A stretch of 64,000 bases of DNA from Paraescarpia echinospica (GCA_020002185.1 CM034543.1:34058282-34122281); one strand, 5' to 3'. Shown: positions 28,255-39,596, counted from the first letter of the stretch. A program made the numbers and translations. The notes: generated by a model not told the origin, from the letters alone.

Positions 28255-29215
28255 CCAACTTTATTTGGTGTTCCCCAGGATTCTGTTCTTCGCCTTTGGT
28301 TTTTACTCTTTACACCACGCCACTTAGCTCTGTTATACAAAGACATAACTTGGATCATCACATTTATACTGATGATACTCAGATCTACATTTCGTTGGCT
28401 ACCCCGGATACAAATCGCTCCCTTAACCAACTTAGTGATTGCCTTCAAGGTATCTTCCACTGGATGACTGACAACAAGTTGAAATTAAATGCAAATAAAA
28501 CTGAATTGATCATTATTGGTACTCCAATGCAGCGTAGTAAATGGATGTTTTTTTTCCCTAAGCGTATTTTTAATCAGTATATCACGCCAGCAACCTCGGT
28601 GCGGAATCAAGGAGTGATCTTTAATAGTAATTTCAATTTCCGACAACACATATCTCAAACATGTCGCTTCTGTTTTTATCATATTCATGATCTTCGCCGT
28701 ATTCGCCGGTATATGTCATTTTCTGTTGCTAAAACCATTGCAACAGCGCTTGTTAGCAGCAGACTTTACTATCGCAATTCCCTTCTTTATAATATCGCTA
28801 GCAAGGATATCACAAAACTTCAGCGTGTCCAAAATTGTCTAGCAAGAGTAGTTACAAGATCTCCTCGTTTTTCTCGCTCTGTACCACTTTTGAAGTCTTT
28901 GCATTGGCTTTCTGTACGATATCGTATACTATTTAAGATCTTTACCATTACATACCAGGCACTGTCCAGTAAGCAACCATCTCATTTGCATTCATTGCTT
29001 ACTCCTGTAAGAAAACCTATCCAGCTTCGATCATCTAGTTCTGACCTACTTTTTGTTCCTAGAGTCAACACTAACATTGGAACTAGGGCTTTTTCTGTTG
29101 CTGCAACAACTCTTTGGAATATGCTCCCTCTTAGTGTTAGATCAGTTGGAAATATTACAAAATTCCGTTGTCATTTAAAAACTTATTTTTACAACCTTGC
29201 TTATCCACCATAGCT
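28255..29215 (+). pseudogene. 5'-truncated LINE: RT palm/thumb and C-terminal region
   Basis: From GVPQDSVL (28268) a single frameshift near 28295 leads into a 300-codon frame. It has YTDDTQIY (active-site motif, usual form YADDTQ), LNANKTELIIIG, then the typical tail with LVSSRLYYRNSLLYNI, LQRVQNCLARVVTRSPRF, SLHWLSVRYRI and LWNMLPLSVRS. It ends at TAG near 29213. The domain order is that of CR1/L2/Rex-type LINE 3' halves; the clade call is from memory. The frame being otherwise intact suggests a fairly young 5'-truncated insertion. No endonuclease part is present. Confidence 0.75.
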
Positions 29216-29365
29216 CCCTAGCACCTTGACCCGTCTGTTGACAACTGGAATACTGCTTATGAATTTTGAGATTAACCAATCCTTTTGTTTCGATGCGCCT
29301 CTGAGCTTGGTTTCCAAGGATTTAGGCGTAATAGAAGTTATCTTATTATTATTATTATTATTACG
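29216..29365 (+). repeat. LINE 3' UTR with (TTA)n tail
   Basis: Directly after the LINE stop codon come GCGCCTCTGAG and GATTTAGGCG phrases and a (TTA)n run (about 29342-29363). A short-repeat tail is the usual 3' end of several LINE clades. The same run directly abuts the 3' end of the minus-strand LINE to the right. Confidence 0.6.
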
Positions 29366-29375
29366 TTGCTCAGGT

Positions 29376-30227
29376 TCACTCAGCTGTATGATTGAGTTGT
29401 TGCTCTCCTCCTTGTTCCCTGCTGTACAGGGGTGAGGGTCGGGTACAGTACCCCACCCTCTGTGTCTTTTCCTTCCATAGTCTTCTGTCCATCGCTCCCT
29501 CCACCCATCTTTCATCCTCCCCTGATCTTCTCATATCCCTCCTCACACAGTCCTCCCATCTCAGCTGTGGCCTTCCCCTTTTCCTGTGTCCTTTGTGTTG
29601 TTCCGCGTCTGCTCTCTTCGCTATTTTTCCGGCATCCATCCTTGCCAAGTGGCCTGTCCATCTCATCCGACTTCTCAATAATCCTCCTGTTAGGCAGCAT
29701 TGCATTCCAACCTCTTTTCTTGGGTCGTTCGTCCTTCTTCTGTCTAACCGCTGTGTTCTTGTTATTCTTCTAACCCAGTTGTTTTCACAAACTTGCAGCT
29801 TCTGTTGTTGTTGTTTTGTCAGCGCCACTGTCTCCAGACCATATAGGCATGCCGGTGTAACATACACGCTCAGGACTTTCCCTTTCAGCTTTTTCGAGAT
29901 TTTTCTGTCCATCATGACTCCCTCTATCTTTCTCAAAGCATTCGCTCCTGCTTGTATTCGACTCGCACCTCCACATCTGAACGCCCACCCGCCTTAATCA
30001 CTCCTCCAAGGTATACAAAGCCGTCCACTTGCTTAATTTCCTTTCCATCCAACCTGATGTCCAACTCATCTCTCCCTGTTGTCCAACCCACATAACTTCT
30101 GTCTTCTCCAGGCTCATCCTCAGTCGGTGTTTCTTAAACACCCTGTTCCATTCCTCCAACATGTCTTGTAGCTCTTGTTTGGTTTCTGCTACTATGGCCA
30201 GATCGTCTGCAAACAGCTTGCTTGTAT
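29376..30227 (-). pseudogene. LINE RT active-site box and C-terminal region
   Basis: Immediately after the (GA/CT)n tract the minus strand reads KLFADDLAIVAETKQELQDM, then WNRVFKKHRLRMSLEKTEVM (RT thumb). After a frame change it reads VTPACLYGLETVALT, CENNWVRRI, RMRWTGHLARMD and RGRPQLRWEDCVRRDM, the typical LINE C-terminal block. It ends at about 29376. Several frame breaks lie between these parts. Confidence 0.65.

Positions 30228-30322
<95 letters not shown>
30228..30322. repeat. (CT)n microsatellite inside the LINE RT
   Basis: An essentially pure CT run of about 47 units. It is bounded on both sides by ~125-bp related copies of the same RT segment (about 30073-30205 and 30323-30450). Confidence 0.95.
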
Positions 30323-30323
<1 letters not shown>

Positions 30324-30325
<2 letters not shown>

Positions 30326-31226
30326 GTCCAAACCACACCACTTCTATCTTCTCCAGGCTCGTCCTCAATCCGTATTTCTTGAACACCCTGTTTCATTCCT
30401 CCAACATGTCTTGTAGCTCTTGTTTGCTTTCTGTTACTATGGCCAGAGAGAGCCTGCTTCTCAATCCGATGTTAACTAGAAATCCTTCCGACATCCCAGA
30501 ACAAGCCACTACTCTTCCTGTTGTTCTTTCATACATTGCTCCCACCACCCTGCCTTCTGCTTCTGGCACTCCCATCCATCTCACTGTTGCCATCACCATC
30601 TCTCTTGGGACTGTGTTGTAGGCCTTTTCCAGGTCCATAAATCCCGTTGCCTTTCTCCCTTGCATCTCCAACCTCTTCTCCACCAGCTGTCTCAATGCAA
30701 ACATCGCATCCGTCATCCCTCTGTCCTTTCTAAATCCCTGTTGTTCTTCGTCTACATCCTGTTCTACTTTCTTTCGAATCATCCCTTCCAGGATCTTCTC
30801 TAGCAGCTTCATGATGTGACTTAAAAGTGTGATGCCTCTGTATTTCCCTGGATCATGCACATCTCCCTTCCTCTTCCATATTGGGATAACTACCCCTGTC
30901 AACCAGTCTTCTGGTACTTTACCTTGCATCATACATGTATTCAACAGCCTCTTTGTCCAGCTGATTCCACTTTCCCCTGCTGCCACTACCATCTCAACAC
31001 GCATCTCATCGATAGCAGGTGCTCTCCCCGTCTTCATCCCTTTTAACCCAATTTGCATATCTGTGTCAGTAATATCAGCTAACTCCACTTTCCCTTCTAT
31101 ATACGATGGTAATTCCAAGTCATTGTTATTTCTTTCCTGGTTCAGATGCTCCTTGATGTAGTTTTCCCTGACCTTCAACACTGCTTCTTGTTCTGTCACT
31201 AACTTCCCATTTCTATCCTTGACCAT
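30324..31226 (-). pseudogene. LINE reverse transcriptase, N-terminal and palm part
   Basis: A 277-codon frame contains KYRGITLLSHIMKLLEKIL (RT motif 0/1), EEQQGFRKDRGMTDAMF, GFMDLEKAYNTVPREM (motif A; the usual F-D of KAFDTV is Y-N here) and NIGLRSRLS (degenerate motif B region). It then runs directly into a duplicate of the ESKQELQDMLEE segment at the (CT)n array, skipping the block that would hold the YADD box; a FADDLAIV copy lies beyond the array at about 30215. The N for D change in motif A removes a catalytic aspartate. Confidence 0.7.
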
Positions 31227-31574
31227 CGTCCCACTTCACGTCATTATTCTCATCCCTATCTCGGGCCATTCTGCATATCATCTTCTTTTCCACCATCCTC
31301 ATCTAGCTTGCTGTACACATCTGCTTCCATGTCAGTCCTCGCCTTACCAACAGCTCTCTTTGCCGCTTTCTTTTTCTGTCCGTTATTGTGTATCAGCCTT
31401 TCATCCGATTAATTTCCTCTCTCCTTGGTCTTCTCTATTTCTTGCCATGCTTCCTTCTTTTTGCGCACTGCTTCTGCAACTTCGTTTGTCCACCACACTA
31501 GACACTCCGCCTTTTCCCAAAGTTCTTCCTCATAGCTTCTCTGCAGTTCCCACAAACGCTTCTTTGCACTTTTT

Positions 31575-32605
31575 CTATTCTTCTTCCAGACTGTCAGCTT
31601 CTTCACTGAGCCCCTGATATTTAGCTGTCACCCGCTCCTTGTATTCAACAGCGACATCGTTTTTGCACCTCCACAACTTAATAGTCATGCGGCCCACGGT
31701 CTTAGTTTGTTTCTTCTTCTGCATACGCACAACGAACACCACTGGCTTGTGCTGTGTCGTGACATGCTCTCCAGCTACAGCTTTGCAGTCCATGATCTCC
31801 CGTAGCTGCTGCCTCCAGACTATCAGCAGATCCAGTTCCATCTAGGGCTGTCCATTTCTGTATGTAATCTTGTGGCTCTCTCGCTTCTGGAAGAACGACT
31901 TATCCACTGCTAAGTCATTTCTAGCCATCAGTTCCATCAGAGCTTGACCTCTGTCGTTCTCACTCCCCACCCGTGTCTGTCAACACTCTCCTCTTCACCT
32001 GGTTCCGCTACTCCAACACGTGCATTGAAGTCTCCCGCAATACACAACATCACCTCCAACTCCACCAATCCCATCATCCTCACCAAAGTATCACTGTACT
32101 CCTCTTTCTCTGCCTCCATCCTTCCCGTCTGTGGCCCATATACAAACATGAGACACACCAGCTGTTTCCAAATCATCAGCCATGCCATCACTATATGCCC
32201 CTTCCATTTCTCCATTCGAACCACAGTCTTACTGATCTCTTCTGATACAATGATGCCAACTCTATTACTTCTTCCATCTCCTCCTGCATGCAATAGCTTG
32301 ATTCCCGCCATCAACATTCTCACTCTATCCCCCTTCCATTACGTTTCATGTGTGCACAGCACCTCCAATTGCCTTCTATCCATCATTTCCACTACTTCAG
32401 CTGTTTTTCCGCTCATTGAACCGACATTCAAACTGCCTAGCCAGACTTCACATTCGGATCGATGCCAGCCGGACGATCCCCTTGGACTTCGTTGTCTTCT
32501 CGCCACTGCCAAGGTAGACGGCGCATCGGTTGCCCCGGACGAGGTAGCCCTCTCGTTCACTGTTACTTGTACCATCATATGATTTGAGACATCATAACCA
32601 CTCAA
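31575..32605 (-). pseudogene. LINE AP-endonuclease domain (frameshifted)
   Basis: Three consecutive frames carry endonuclease motifs in order: LNVGSMSGKTAEVVE near 32425, KLLHAGGDGRSNRVGIIVSE, VYGPQTGRMEAE and IAGDFNARVGVAEPGEE (32323-31937), then TELD-type ELDLLIV and TTQHKPVVFVVRM (31841-31575). The GDFN motif carries the conserved Asp/Asn of APE-type nucleases, and QHKPV replaces the usual SDH-type end motif. At least two frame changes separate the pieces, so no functional nuclease is encoded. Confidence 0.65.
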
Positions 32606-33040
32606 CAGCGCTGACCTGCTAGTGCGGTTTTATGTCAGTTTTCCTTCTCCTAGATCACCTACCTACCATGGCTAGTGAGCGTGATCTGCCCAGTACTATT
32701 TGCCCATAGTTGGGAGTTTGAACAGTACAGCATCTGAACGTACCCACACGCTAGTGGGCCCTGCACACTTCACTTTTAAGGCTCCAACCTGCTCCGAGAT
32801 CCCTATCATGTTAGCCTGGGGCCGCAAGGTGCCCAGTATCCGCAGTGTACCACAAGGAGGTTGTGCTAGAGTCTTGTCTATGGAGAGGCTATGTACCAGC
32901 AGGGGAGACTTACGCACTCGGCTCCCTTTTCACTCCAAGGAGCTATATGGCGGCTGTAGTTAAAAGCGAGAGTATGAAGCGCAAACTACACACTACACTA
33001 CAACACTTGGCGCATCACACCGACCTGTGTTAAACACCAC

Positions 33041-33903
33041 ACCACCTGGCTATATATACTGGTGGATATTCGTGTACGCATAGTCTTTGCGCATTAATTA
33101 CAGCGTGACTGACTTGCCTTACAGAGAAGTCGAGATGGTGTTCAATTGAACTTGTCTTTTATGTAGCAAAGCATAATGCGCTTTGAGCTGTCATAAGGAA
33201 ATATAGAAACTTACCGTGACCTTTTTACTGTGTCAACAATCCCATATTCACAGGATCACCAAATGATACCACGTGGCATCACCAACAAATCAGCCATCCG
33301 CCGCAAGAGTTGCTTTCCAAGAGACATGTATTATGTTTGGTGTAAAATGTGCAGACAAAAATACTTCCGCTTGACTAGACCATAAGGGCGGATAGGAAGA
33401 TGGACGCAGATCTGGCGGTTAGTGTGTAGTGTCGAGGGTAAGTTACGGGTAGATAGTTCTTGAGTAGACGTAGATACTGATCGTGGTGGGTAGATTTCGT
33501 GTAGTTTCCTTTCTTCTTGGACTCATAACTAGCCCATTTTCTGCCTAGTAGTGGCATATAATGCTGAATCAGTGCTTATGCGCAATCACCTATCCATAAC
33601 TTAGTATTTGACTCGATTTCAGGCATGAAAATATGGTATTATGTGCATTTTGAAGAAATAAGTGTGTTTGAATCGTCAAAATAACCATCTCAAGCGATTC
33701 CTCATGCCACAGTTATACGAAAAGGTGGTTTTATTTGTCTTTGTACGATTAATGGTTCAAAAGTTATGGGTATCCTTGATTTTACCAGTCGCGCGTGACA
33801 AAATCCAAGATGGCCGCCAAACGGACCCCTTCGGACATTATTTCGAAATGTGAACATCCAAATCTGTTTACTAGACACCGTCAGGGTTGCAAAAAAGTAA
33901 GTT
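33041..33903. other. Non-coding, includes inverted copy of the GCGCTTT repeat
   Basis: At about 33118-33200, GAGAAGTCGAGATGGTGTTC and GCGCTTTGAGCTGTC are the reverse complement of the 14511-14700 repeat. The rest has no recognised content. Confidence 0.45.
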
Positions 33904-34795
33904 TCATTTAGAAATCCACTGGGTGCATGGGGGGCATACCTTCCGACTGTAATATTTCTGTTTGTACCCTGTTTCTACTGTAGCGTCGTGCATGGCATTG
34001 TTCAGTTGGACAATGTAACAGTCAACCAGCCGCTGTACAGCACTCCTGTCAGCGTTCTCGTCACAAGTTAGGCTGTGCATAGTCTGGAGCTTGTTGTTCA
34101 GGATATCGTGATATGCCCTGGTACACTCCGGGTTGACATATCTGGGTGCAACGTGGTACGGGGCATCCGTTCGGGACACAGCGAGTTGATCCTGGCCACA
34201 GAGAACTCTGGTCTGTTGACAGAGGAGCAGGTGATCGCTCACGTTATCAGCATGTCGTAGAAGGATATTGCAGCTGACTATGTTCCGAGATGTGGTCAGG
34301 CAGTGATCTATCCACGTATACGTACATGTAGATGTCGAATCACAGAAGTATGTATATTGAGCTTGTTGGTGATACTTTAAATCGGCGACACACAAATCAT
34401 TGTCGTTGATAAAATTATACAGTACACTTGAATCTGTGTTAAATCCAGGTAACTTGTACCATCTGTGTAATAAACACCGTTTGGGGAGTTGAGCGTTGAG
34501 ATTGCCAATTATATGTATGGGGCATATGGCTCCAAATGGTTCTATCACACTCTGTAGCACATCAATAGTGTTCACATAGAGGTCGGTCTGATCAGCGTCT
34601 CCGTTATAAAATGGCATATAGACGCATAGTACTATTTAACGATATCTGAGTTGTTGCACACTTTGACCCCACTAATCCTGTCACTCATAATGTCCAATTC
34701 AGTATACTGTAGGTTCTTTCTTGGTTTACACACCATGGCGACACCGCCATAAGGTCTGCCAACGTAACATGGATCAGTTGTGGACATGCTAGACT
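33904..34795 (-). pseudogene. LINE AP-endonuclease domain remnant (second family)
   Basis: The minus strand reads RPYGGVAMVCK near 34755, then after a frameshift near 34625 VYMPFYNGDADQTDLYV, HIIGNLNAQLP (GD-N-A motif with N for D), CTYTWIDHCL and NVSDHLLLCQQ (terminal SDH motif). The frame continues about 120 residues beyond the nuclease into a linker and stops at 33904; no RT domain follows. The replacement in the GDMNA-type motif plus the frameshift make it inactive. Confidence 0.7.
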
Positions 34796-34810
34796 TAAAA
34801 TATATGAGTA

Positions 34811-35262
34811 GAACGTAATGTCAATGGAAGGTCGGGGTGTGTTGCGAGTGGAACGTAATGTCAATGGAAGGTCGGGATATGTTGTCAGTGGAACGTAATG
34901 TCAATGGGAGGTCGGGGTGTGTTGTGAGAGGAACGTAATGTCAATTGAAGGTTGGGGTGTGTTGTGAATGGAACGTAATGTCAATGGGAGGTCGGGATGT
35001 GTTGTCAGTGGAACGTAATGTCATTGGGAGGTCGGGGTGTGTTGTGAGTGGAACGTAATGTCAATGGAAGGTTGGGGTGTGTTGTAAGTGGAACGTAATG
35101 TCAATGGAAGGTCGGGGTGTGTTGTGAGTGGAACGTAATGTCAATGGAAGGTCGGGGTGTGTTGTCAGTGGAACGTAATGTCAATGGAAGGTCGGGGTGT
35201 GTTGTGAGTGGAACGTAATGTCAATGGAAGGTTGGTGTGTATTGTGAGTGAAACGTATTTAA
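34811..35262. repeat. Minisatellite, 40-bp unit, 11 copies
   Basis: The unit begins GAACGTAATGTCAATGGAAG and continues GTCGGGGTGTGTTGTGAGTG, with an exact 40-bp period from 34811 to 35211 and a decayed last unit. It lies between the LINE endonuclease remnant and the Polinton-like element. Confidence 0.95.
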
Positions 35263-35315
35263 TAAACGTATAATGATGATAATCTCACCTTGGCAGCAAT
35301 TGGAAAAACGGTTGT

Positions 35316-35537
35316 AGTAGTAAAGGAGGTTAAGTACCGGGCATGGTTGTCGCGTCGCGGAGCAAGAGCAAAGTACCCGGATGTAGGTCAAGGTCAAGTA
35401 CCCGGATGTAGGTCAAGGTCAAGAACCCGGATGTAGGTCAAGGTCACGTGGCGCCCCCTACCGAAATGTTTCGGAACTATAAAAGCGCCCCCTACCGGGA
35501 TTTTTCGGAACTATAAAAGCGCCCCCTACCGGGATGA
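35316..35537 (+). repeat. Left terminal repeat region with DR0 array
   Basis: After the terminal motif come three 25-bp units TACCCGGATGTAGGTCAAGG(TCAAG). Each contains AGGTCAAGGTCA (35385-35396, 35410-35421, 35435-35446). Then comes GGTCACGTGGCGCCCCCTA and a tandem CGGAACTATAAAAGCGCCCC unit. Confidence 0.8.
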
Positions 35538-35538
35538 T

Positions 35539-36320
35539 CCGAGTACTACCAACACTAAAAAGTTCCGAGTACTACCGACACTAAAAAGTTCCGAGTACTA
35601 ACGACACTAAAAAGTTCCGAGTACTACCGACACTAAAAAGTTCCGAGTACTACCGACACTAAAAAGTTCCGAGTACTACCGACACTAAAAAGTTCCGAGT
35701 ACTACCGACACTAAAAAGTTCCGAGTACTACCGACACTAAAAAGTTCCGAGTACTACCGACACTAAAAAGTTCCGAGTACTACCGACACTAAAAAGTTCC
35801 GAGTACTAACGACACTAAAAAAGTTCCGAGTACTACCGACACTAAAAAGTTCCGAGTACTACCGACACTAAAAAGTTCCGAGTACTACCGACACTAAAAA
35901 GTTCCGAGTACTACCGACACTAAAAAGTTCCGAGTACTAACGACACTAAAAAGTTCCGAGTACTACCGACACTAAAAAGTTCCGAGTACTACCAACACTA
36001 AAAAGTTCCGAGTACTACCGACACTAAAAAGTTCCGAGTACTAACGACACTAAAAGTTCCGAGTACTACCGACACTAAAAAGTTCCGAGTACTAACGACA
36101 CTAAAAAGTTCCGAGTACTACCGACACTAAAAAGTTCCGAGTACTACCGACACTAAAAAGTTCCGAGTACTACCGACACTAAAAAGTTCCGAGTACTACC
36201 GACACTAAAAAGTTCCGAGTACTACCGACACTAAAAAGTTCCGAGTACTAACGACACTAAAAAGTTCCGAGTACTACCGACACTAAAAAGTTCCGAGTAC
36301 TACCGACACTAAAAAGTTCC
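35539..36320. repeat. Minisatellite, 26-bp unit, ~30 copies
   Basis: The unit is CCGAGTACTACCGACACTAA followed by AAAGTT, with a recurring A for C variant (TAACGAC). The period is 26 bp with two single-base indels. The array directly follows the left terminal repeat. Confidence 0.95.
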
Positions 36321-37139
36321 GTAGTCTCGTGTGATGTGTCATCCGTAGTCTCGTAGCATATCTCTTGTCTCGTCCGTACTCTCGTGTGATGTGACATCCG
36401 TAGTCTCGTGTGATGTGCCATCCGTAGTCTCGTAGCATATCTCTTGTCTCGTCCGTACTCTCGTGTGATGTGTCATCCGTAGTCTCGGTCATAGTCTCGT
36501 GACATATCTCTGCCATAGTCTCGTGACATATCTCGGTCATAGTCTCGTGACATATCTCGGACATAGTCTCGTCTCTTGTCTCACCGGTACTCTCGTGTGA
36601 CGTGTCATCCAAAGTCTCGTGATATATCTCGGCCATAGTCTCGTGTGATGTGTCATCCGTAATCTCGTGACATATCTCGGTCATAGTTTCGTCTCTTGTC
36701 TCGTGTGACGTGTCATCCGAAGTCTCGTGCCATATCTCGGTCATAGTCTCGTGTGATGTGTCTAGTTGATCTAAGTTCAATTCGTTTGACACGTGTTAGT
36801 CAAAGTGTAGTGTTTCGTTTGCGTGACTAGTTGATCTGAGTTCAATTTGTGTCACGTGTTGGTCAAAGTGTAGTGTTTCGTTTGTACAACTCGTGTCTAT
36901 AGTCCGTACTCTCGTGTGATGTGTCATCCATAGTCTCGTGACATATCTCGGTCATAGTCTCGTCTCTTGTCTCGTCGGTACTCTCGTGTGACGTGTCATC
37001 CGAAGTCTCGTGTGGTGTGTCATCCGTAGTCTCGTGACATATCTCGGTCACAGTCTCGTCTCTTGTCTCGTCGGTACTCTCGTGTGACGTGTCATCCGAA
37101 GTCTCGTGCCATATATCGGTCATAGTCTCGTGTGATGTG

Positions 37140-37671
<532 letters not shown>

Positions 37672-37680
<9 letters not shown>

Positions 37681-37790
37681 TGTACTGAACTACACAGACA
37701 TGAGTGGTTAACATATCTGTACTGAACTACACAGACATAAGTGGCTATCATCTCTACTGAACTACACAGACATACTTGTGAAGTGTAAGA
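37672..37790. repeat. Short tandem repeat, ~36-bp unit, 3 copies
   Basis: CTGAACTACACAGACAT occurs three times, separated by A(T/C/A)(G/A)AGTGG-type spacers and (C/A)ATCTCTGTA. Confidence 0.8.
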
Positions 37791-38205
37791 CACGAAAAAA
37801 GACGCAAGATAAGGTTTGCACATTTTATTACAACACAAACGTATTTATATGTCACGCTCCATAATTAAAAGAACCAGAGACTAGACATTGATACCAAGTC
37901 TTGCAAAGTTTAATCGTGTACATGACAACACCGCACCTCACTACTTCAGTCTTGCCTGCCATACGGCGAGGAGCCCTTAAGGGTCCAACAAAGTCGGTTC
38001 GGATACTTGGTTGCAGTATTGTTCTATACAGTCAACCAGTATTTAATCAACCTCATCCTCCATTAGTGTCAGAACCATTTGTTCCATAGTGTTTCGCCAC
38101 TGTTTCGAAACGAAGTATTGCAACCAACACTTGATACTACACATAGATAGTATCGTCTTGAGTGTTCAGCTTTGCACACCTTGGTTATGGAGCTAATTTT
38201 GACGC

Positions 38206-38287
38206 TAAGCCTAATCCTAACCCTAACCCTAACGCTGCCCGAAATCCTAACCTTAACCCTAACCCCAACCCTAATCCTAATGCTAAC
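38206..38287. repeat. Interstitial telomere-like (CCCTAA) repeats
   Basis: About a dozen CCTAAC/CCCTAA-type hexamers, several perfect in a row (CCTAACCCTAACCCTAACG) and others degenerate. They lie immediately 3' of the capsid gene remnants on the minus strand. Confidence 0.8.
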
Positions 38288-38371
38288 CACCCAACAATTG
38301 TGACATTGATCACTTGAGTAGAAGTTGTGCCGTCTTCAGTTGTGACATCGTCGGGAGCGGAAGTTGTCACA

Positions 38372-38545
38372 TCAATTGTGTCGGCGGAAGTTGTCACATC
38401 GGCCGTGTCGGCTTTTTACGTGGAACGGCTTCTTGGCGAATGTGCCGTTGTATGCGTCGTTGTCTATACAACACAAGACTATTCTCTTGGGTAAGACACC
38501 CAAATAAACGTTTTCGTGAGTGTGCGACAATCTTCGTAAGAACGA
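38372..38545 (-). pseudogene. Fragment resembling Polinton major capsid protein
   Basis: An open minus-strand frame of about 57 codons includes NVYLGVLPKRIVLCCIDNDA followed by YNGTFAKKPFHVK, and ends at TGA. The pattern P-x-R-I-V-x-x-x-(I/V)-D-N-(D/E)-A-(F/Y)-N-G-x-x-x-x-x-P-F resembles the double jelly-roll capsid protein of Polintons (F54H12.2-type proteins). It starts at a stop codon with no ATG and has lost nearly all of the expected several-hundred-residue protein. It lies just 3' of the penton-like gene, as the two capsid genes are neighbours in Polintons. The match is from memory. Confidence 0.5.
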
Positions 38546-38552
38546 TTACGAC

Positions 38553-39419
38553 TCATGTTTCAAAAAATGATGGTTTGCATCGTCGAAAGTGAAGTGTTGC
38601 CGTCACTCTACCTTGCTCGAATGGTACGCAACGTCCCGTGTCGTCTCTTATATCGATCTCGATGGTCGTAAATTCTTTGTGCAAGACGGGAACGTATTGT
38701 ACATTATCAAAACTTTTTGACACCACGTCTCCGTGTTTCCCTTCTATCGGTACAACCCTCAACAGAGGGACGACGGTATCCCCGACCACACGTGATTCAA
38801 CAACGTCGGTGTACACGTACAGGGTGTCGACTCCCCGATTCATGTCCACCGTATACCGACCCTCGTACTCGTAGGTATACGTGACGGGATCGGTGCTGAT
38901 GACGCCGGCCCTGCCGACCGCCAAGATGGGTGGGCTCGCGATCACACTCGAATCGAAGCCTAGTACGATCTTCAGATGACTCTGAGGGGGTATGTTAAAT
39001 TTAACACCCGGCGATAGGTGCAACTTCATCCGGTTAGAGATGGGGCTGAACCCCAGGCGGGCCTTGACTTTATCGGTGCACAGTTTCCCCAGCGCCTCGT
39101 TGATTTTGTGCATCAACTCGTAAGCGCTGTTGTAAAAGCCGTAAGGAATGGTGCCTTGCCGGTGAATCCGAGTACTACCGCCGTCACCGGTGGTGTAAAT
39201 CCCTCGCTCCCCCGTCGCGCAACTCAAGTCGAAGTACGCATCCTCCTTTCTCACGTTGTCCCAAGTGTGCGGGTATTGAATCTCCACCAGTCCGCACTCC
39301 CACTGACCGACTAAACTGATGCGTTGAGGCAAAGCCGTGACATAGTGGGTCAATGTGTTGTCGGGATTTACCTCCATAGACGCGTTGCTGGGCAATGTCA
39401 GGTAAAAATCAGACGACAT
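38553..39419 (-). CDS. Polinton-type minor capsid (penton-like) protein
   Basis: An intact frame of 288 codons from ATG at 39419. It starts MSSDFYLTLPSNASM, then LPQRISLVGQWECGLVEIQY followed by PHTWDNV, GFYNSAYELMHKINEAL, KIVLGFDSSVI near the middle, LRVVPIEGKHGD, and TTIEIDIRDDTGRCVPFEQG near the end. This ordered set is characteristic of the single jelly-roll minor capsid protein annotated in Polinton/Maverick elements, proposed to form capsid vertices. An upstream in-frame GTG adds two residues, but the ATG is preferred. No frameshift or stop is seen, which is striking in a deleted element. A TATA-type promoter block lies ~390 bp upstream. Family membership is from recall; no search was run. 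Confidence 0.7.
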   Translation of the reverse strand: MSSDFYLTLPSNASMEVNPDNTLTHYVTALPQRISLVGQWECGLVEIQYPHTWDNVRKEDAYFDLSCATGERGIYTTGDGGSTRIHRQGTIPYGFYNSAYELMHKINEALGKLCTDKVKARLGFSPISNRMKLHLSPGVKFNIPPQSHLKIVLGFDSSVIASPPILAVGRAGVISTDPVTYTYEYEGRYTVDMNRGVDTLYVYTDVVESRVVGDTVVPLLRVVPIEGKHGDVVSKSFDNVQYVPVLHKEFTTIEIDIRDDTGRCVPFEQGRVTATLHFRRCKPSFFET

Positions 39420-39596
39420 GTTCACCGCGTTTCATAGACGGATTAGGTAACAGGTACCCCAGGCAACTGCTTAACAAAGCCGTCCACAGTTGGAGGTGTT
39501 TACTGTTCAAATGCAAACAACGAAATGAACCACTAGTTGAAATGCGCGATAACCTGTCTATTTGCATGAGAGACACACGAGTTCCCGTCAAAGAGT

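Larger units (their letters stand above)
29366..33040 (-). mobile_element. Nearly full-length, frameshifted APE-type LINE (minus strand)
   Basis: The minus strand carries, in order, a 5' region (about 33040-32600), endonuclease (32605-31575), linker, RT (31226-30030) and a C-terminal basic/zinc region (29936-29376). All are recognisable but in several frames, so the copy is inactive. It is broken by a (CT)n expansion plus local duplication inside the RT. Its 3' end meets the tail of the plus-strand LINE. It may be RTE-like or a related APE clade; that is inference. Confidence 0.7.

Noticed and set aside
29392..31617. Plus-strand frames up to 201 codons
   Set aside because: Antisense shadows of the minus-strand LINE.
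35539..36320. CRISPR-like array (26-bp units)
   Set aside because: The units are contiguous without unique spacers, in a eukaryotic context; it is a minisatellite.
35539..36320. Relation of the GAGTAC hexamer in this array to the GAGTAC motifs of hAT family C
   Set aside because: Only six to seven bases shared and no TIR nearby; probably coincidence.
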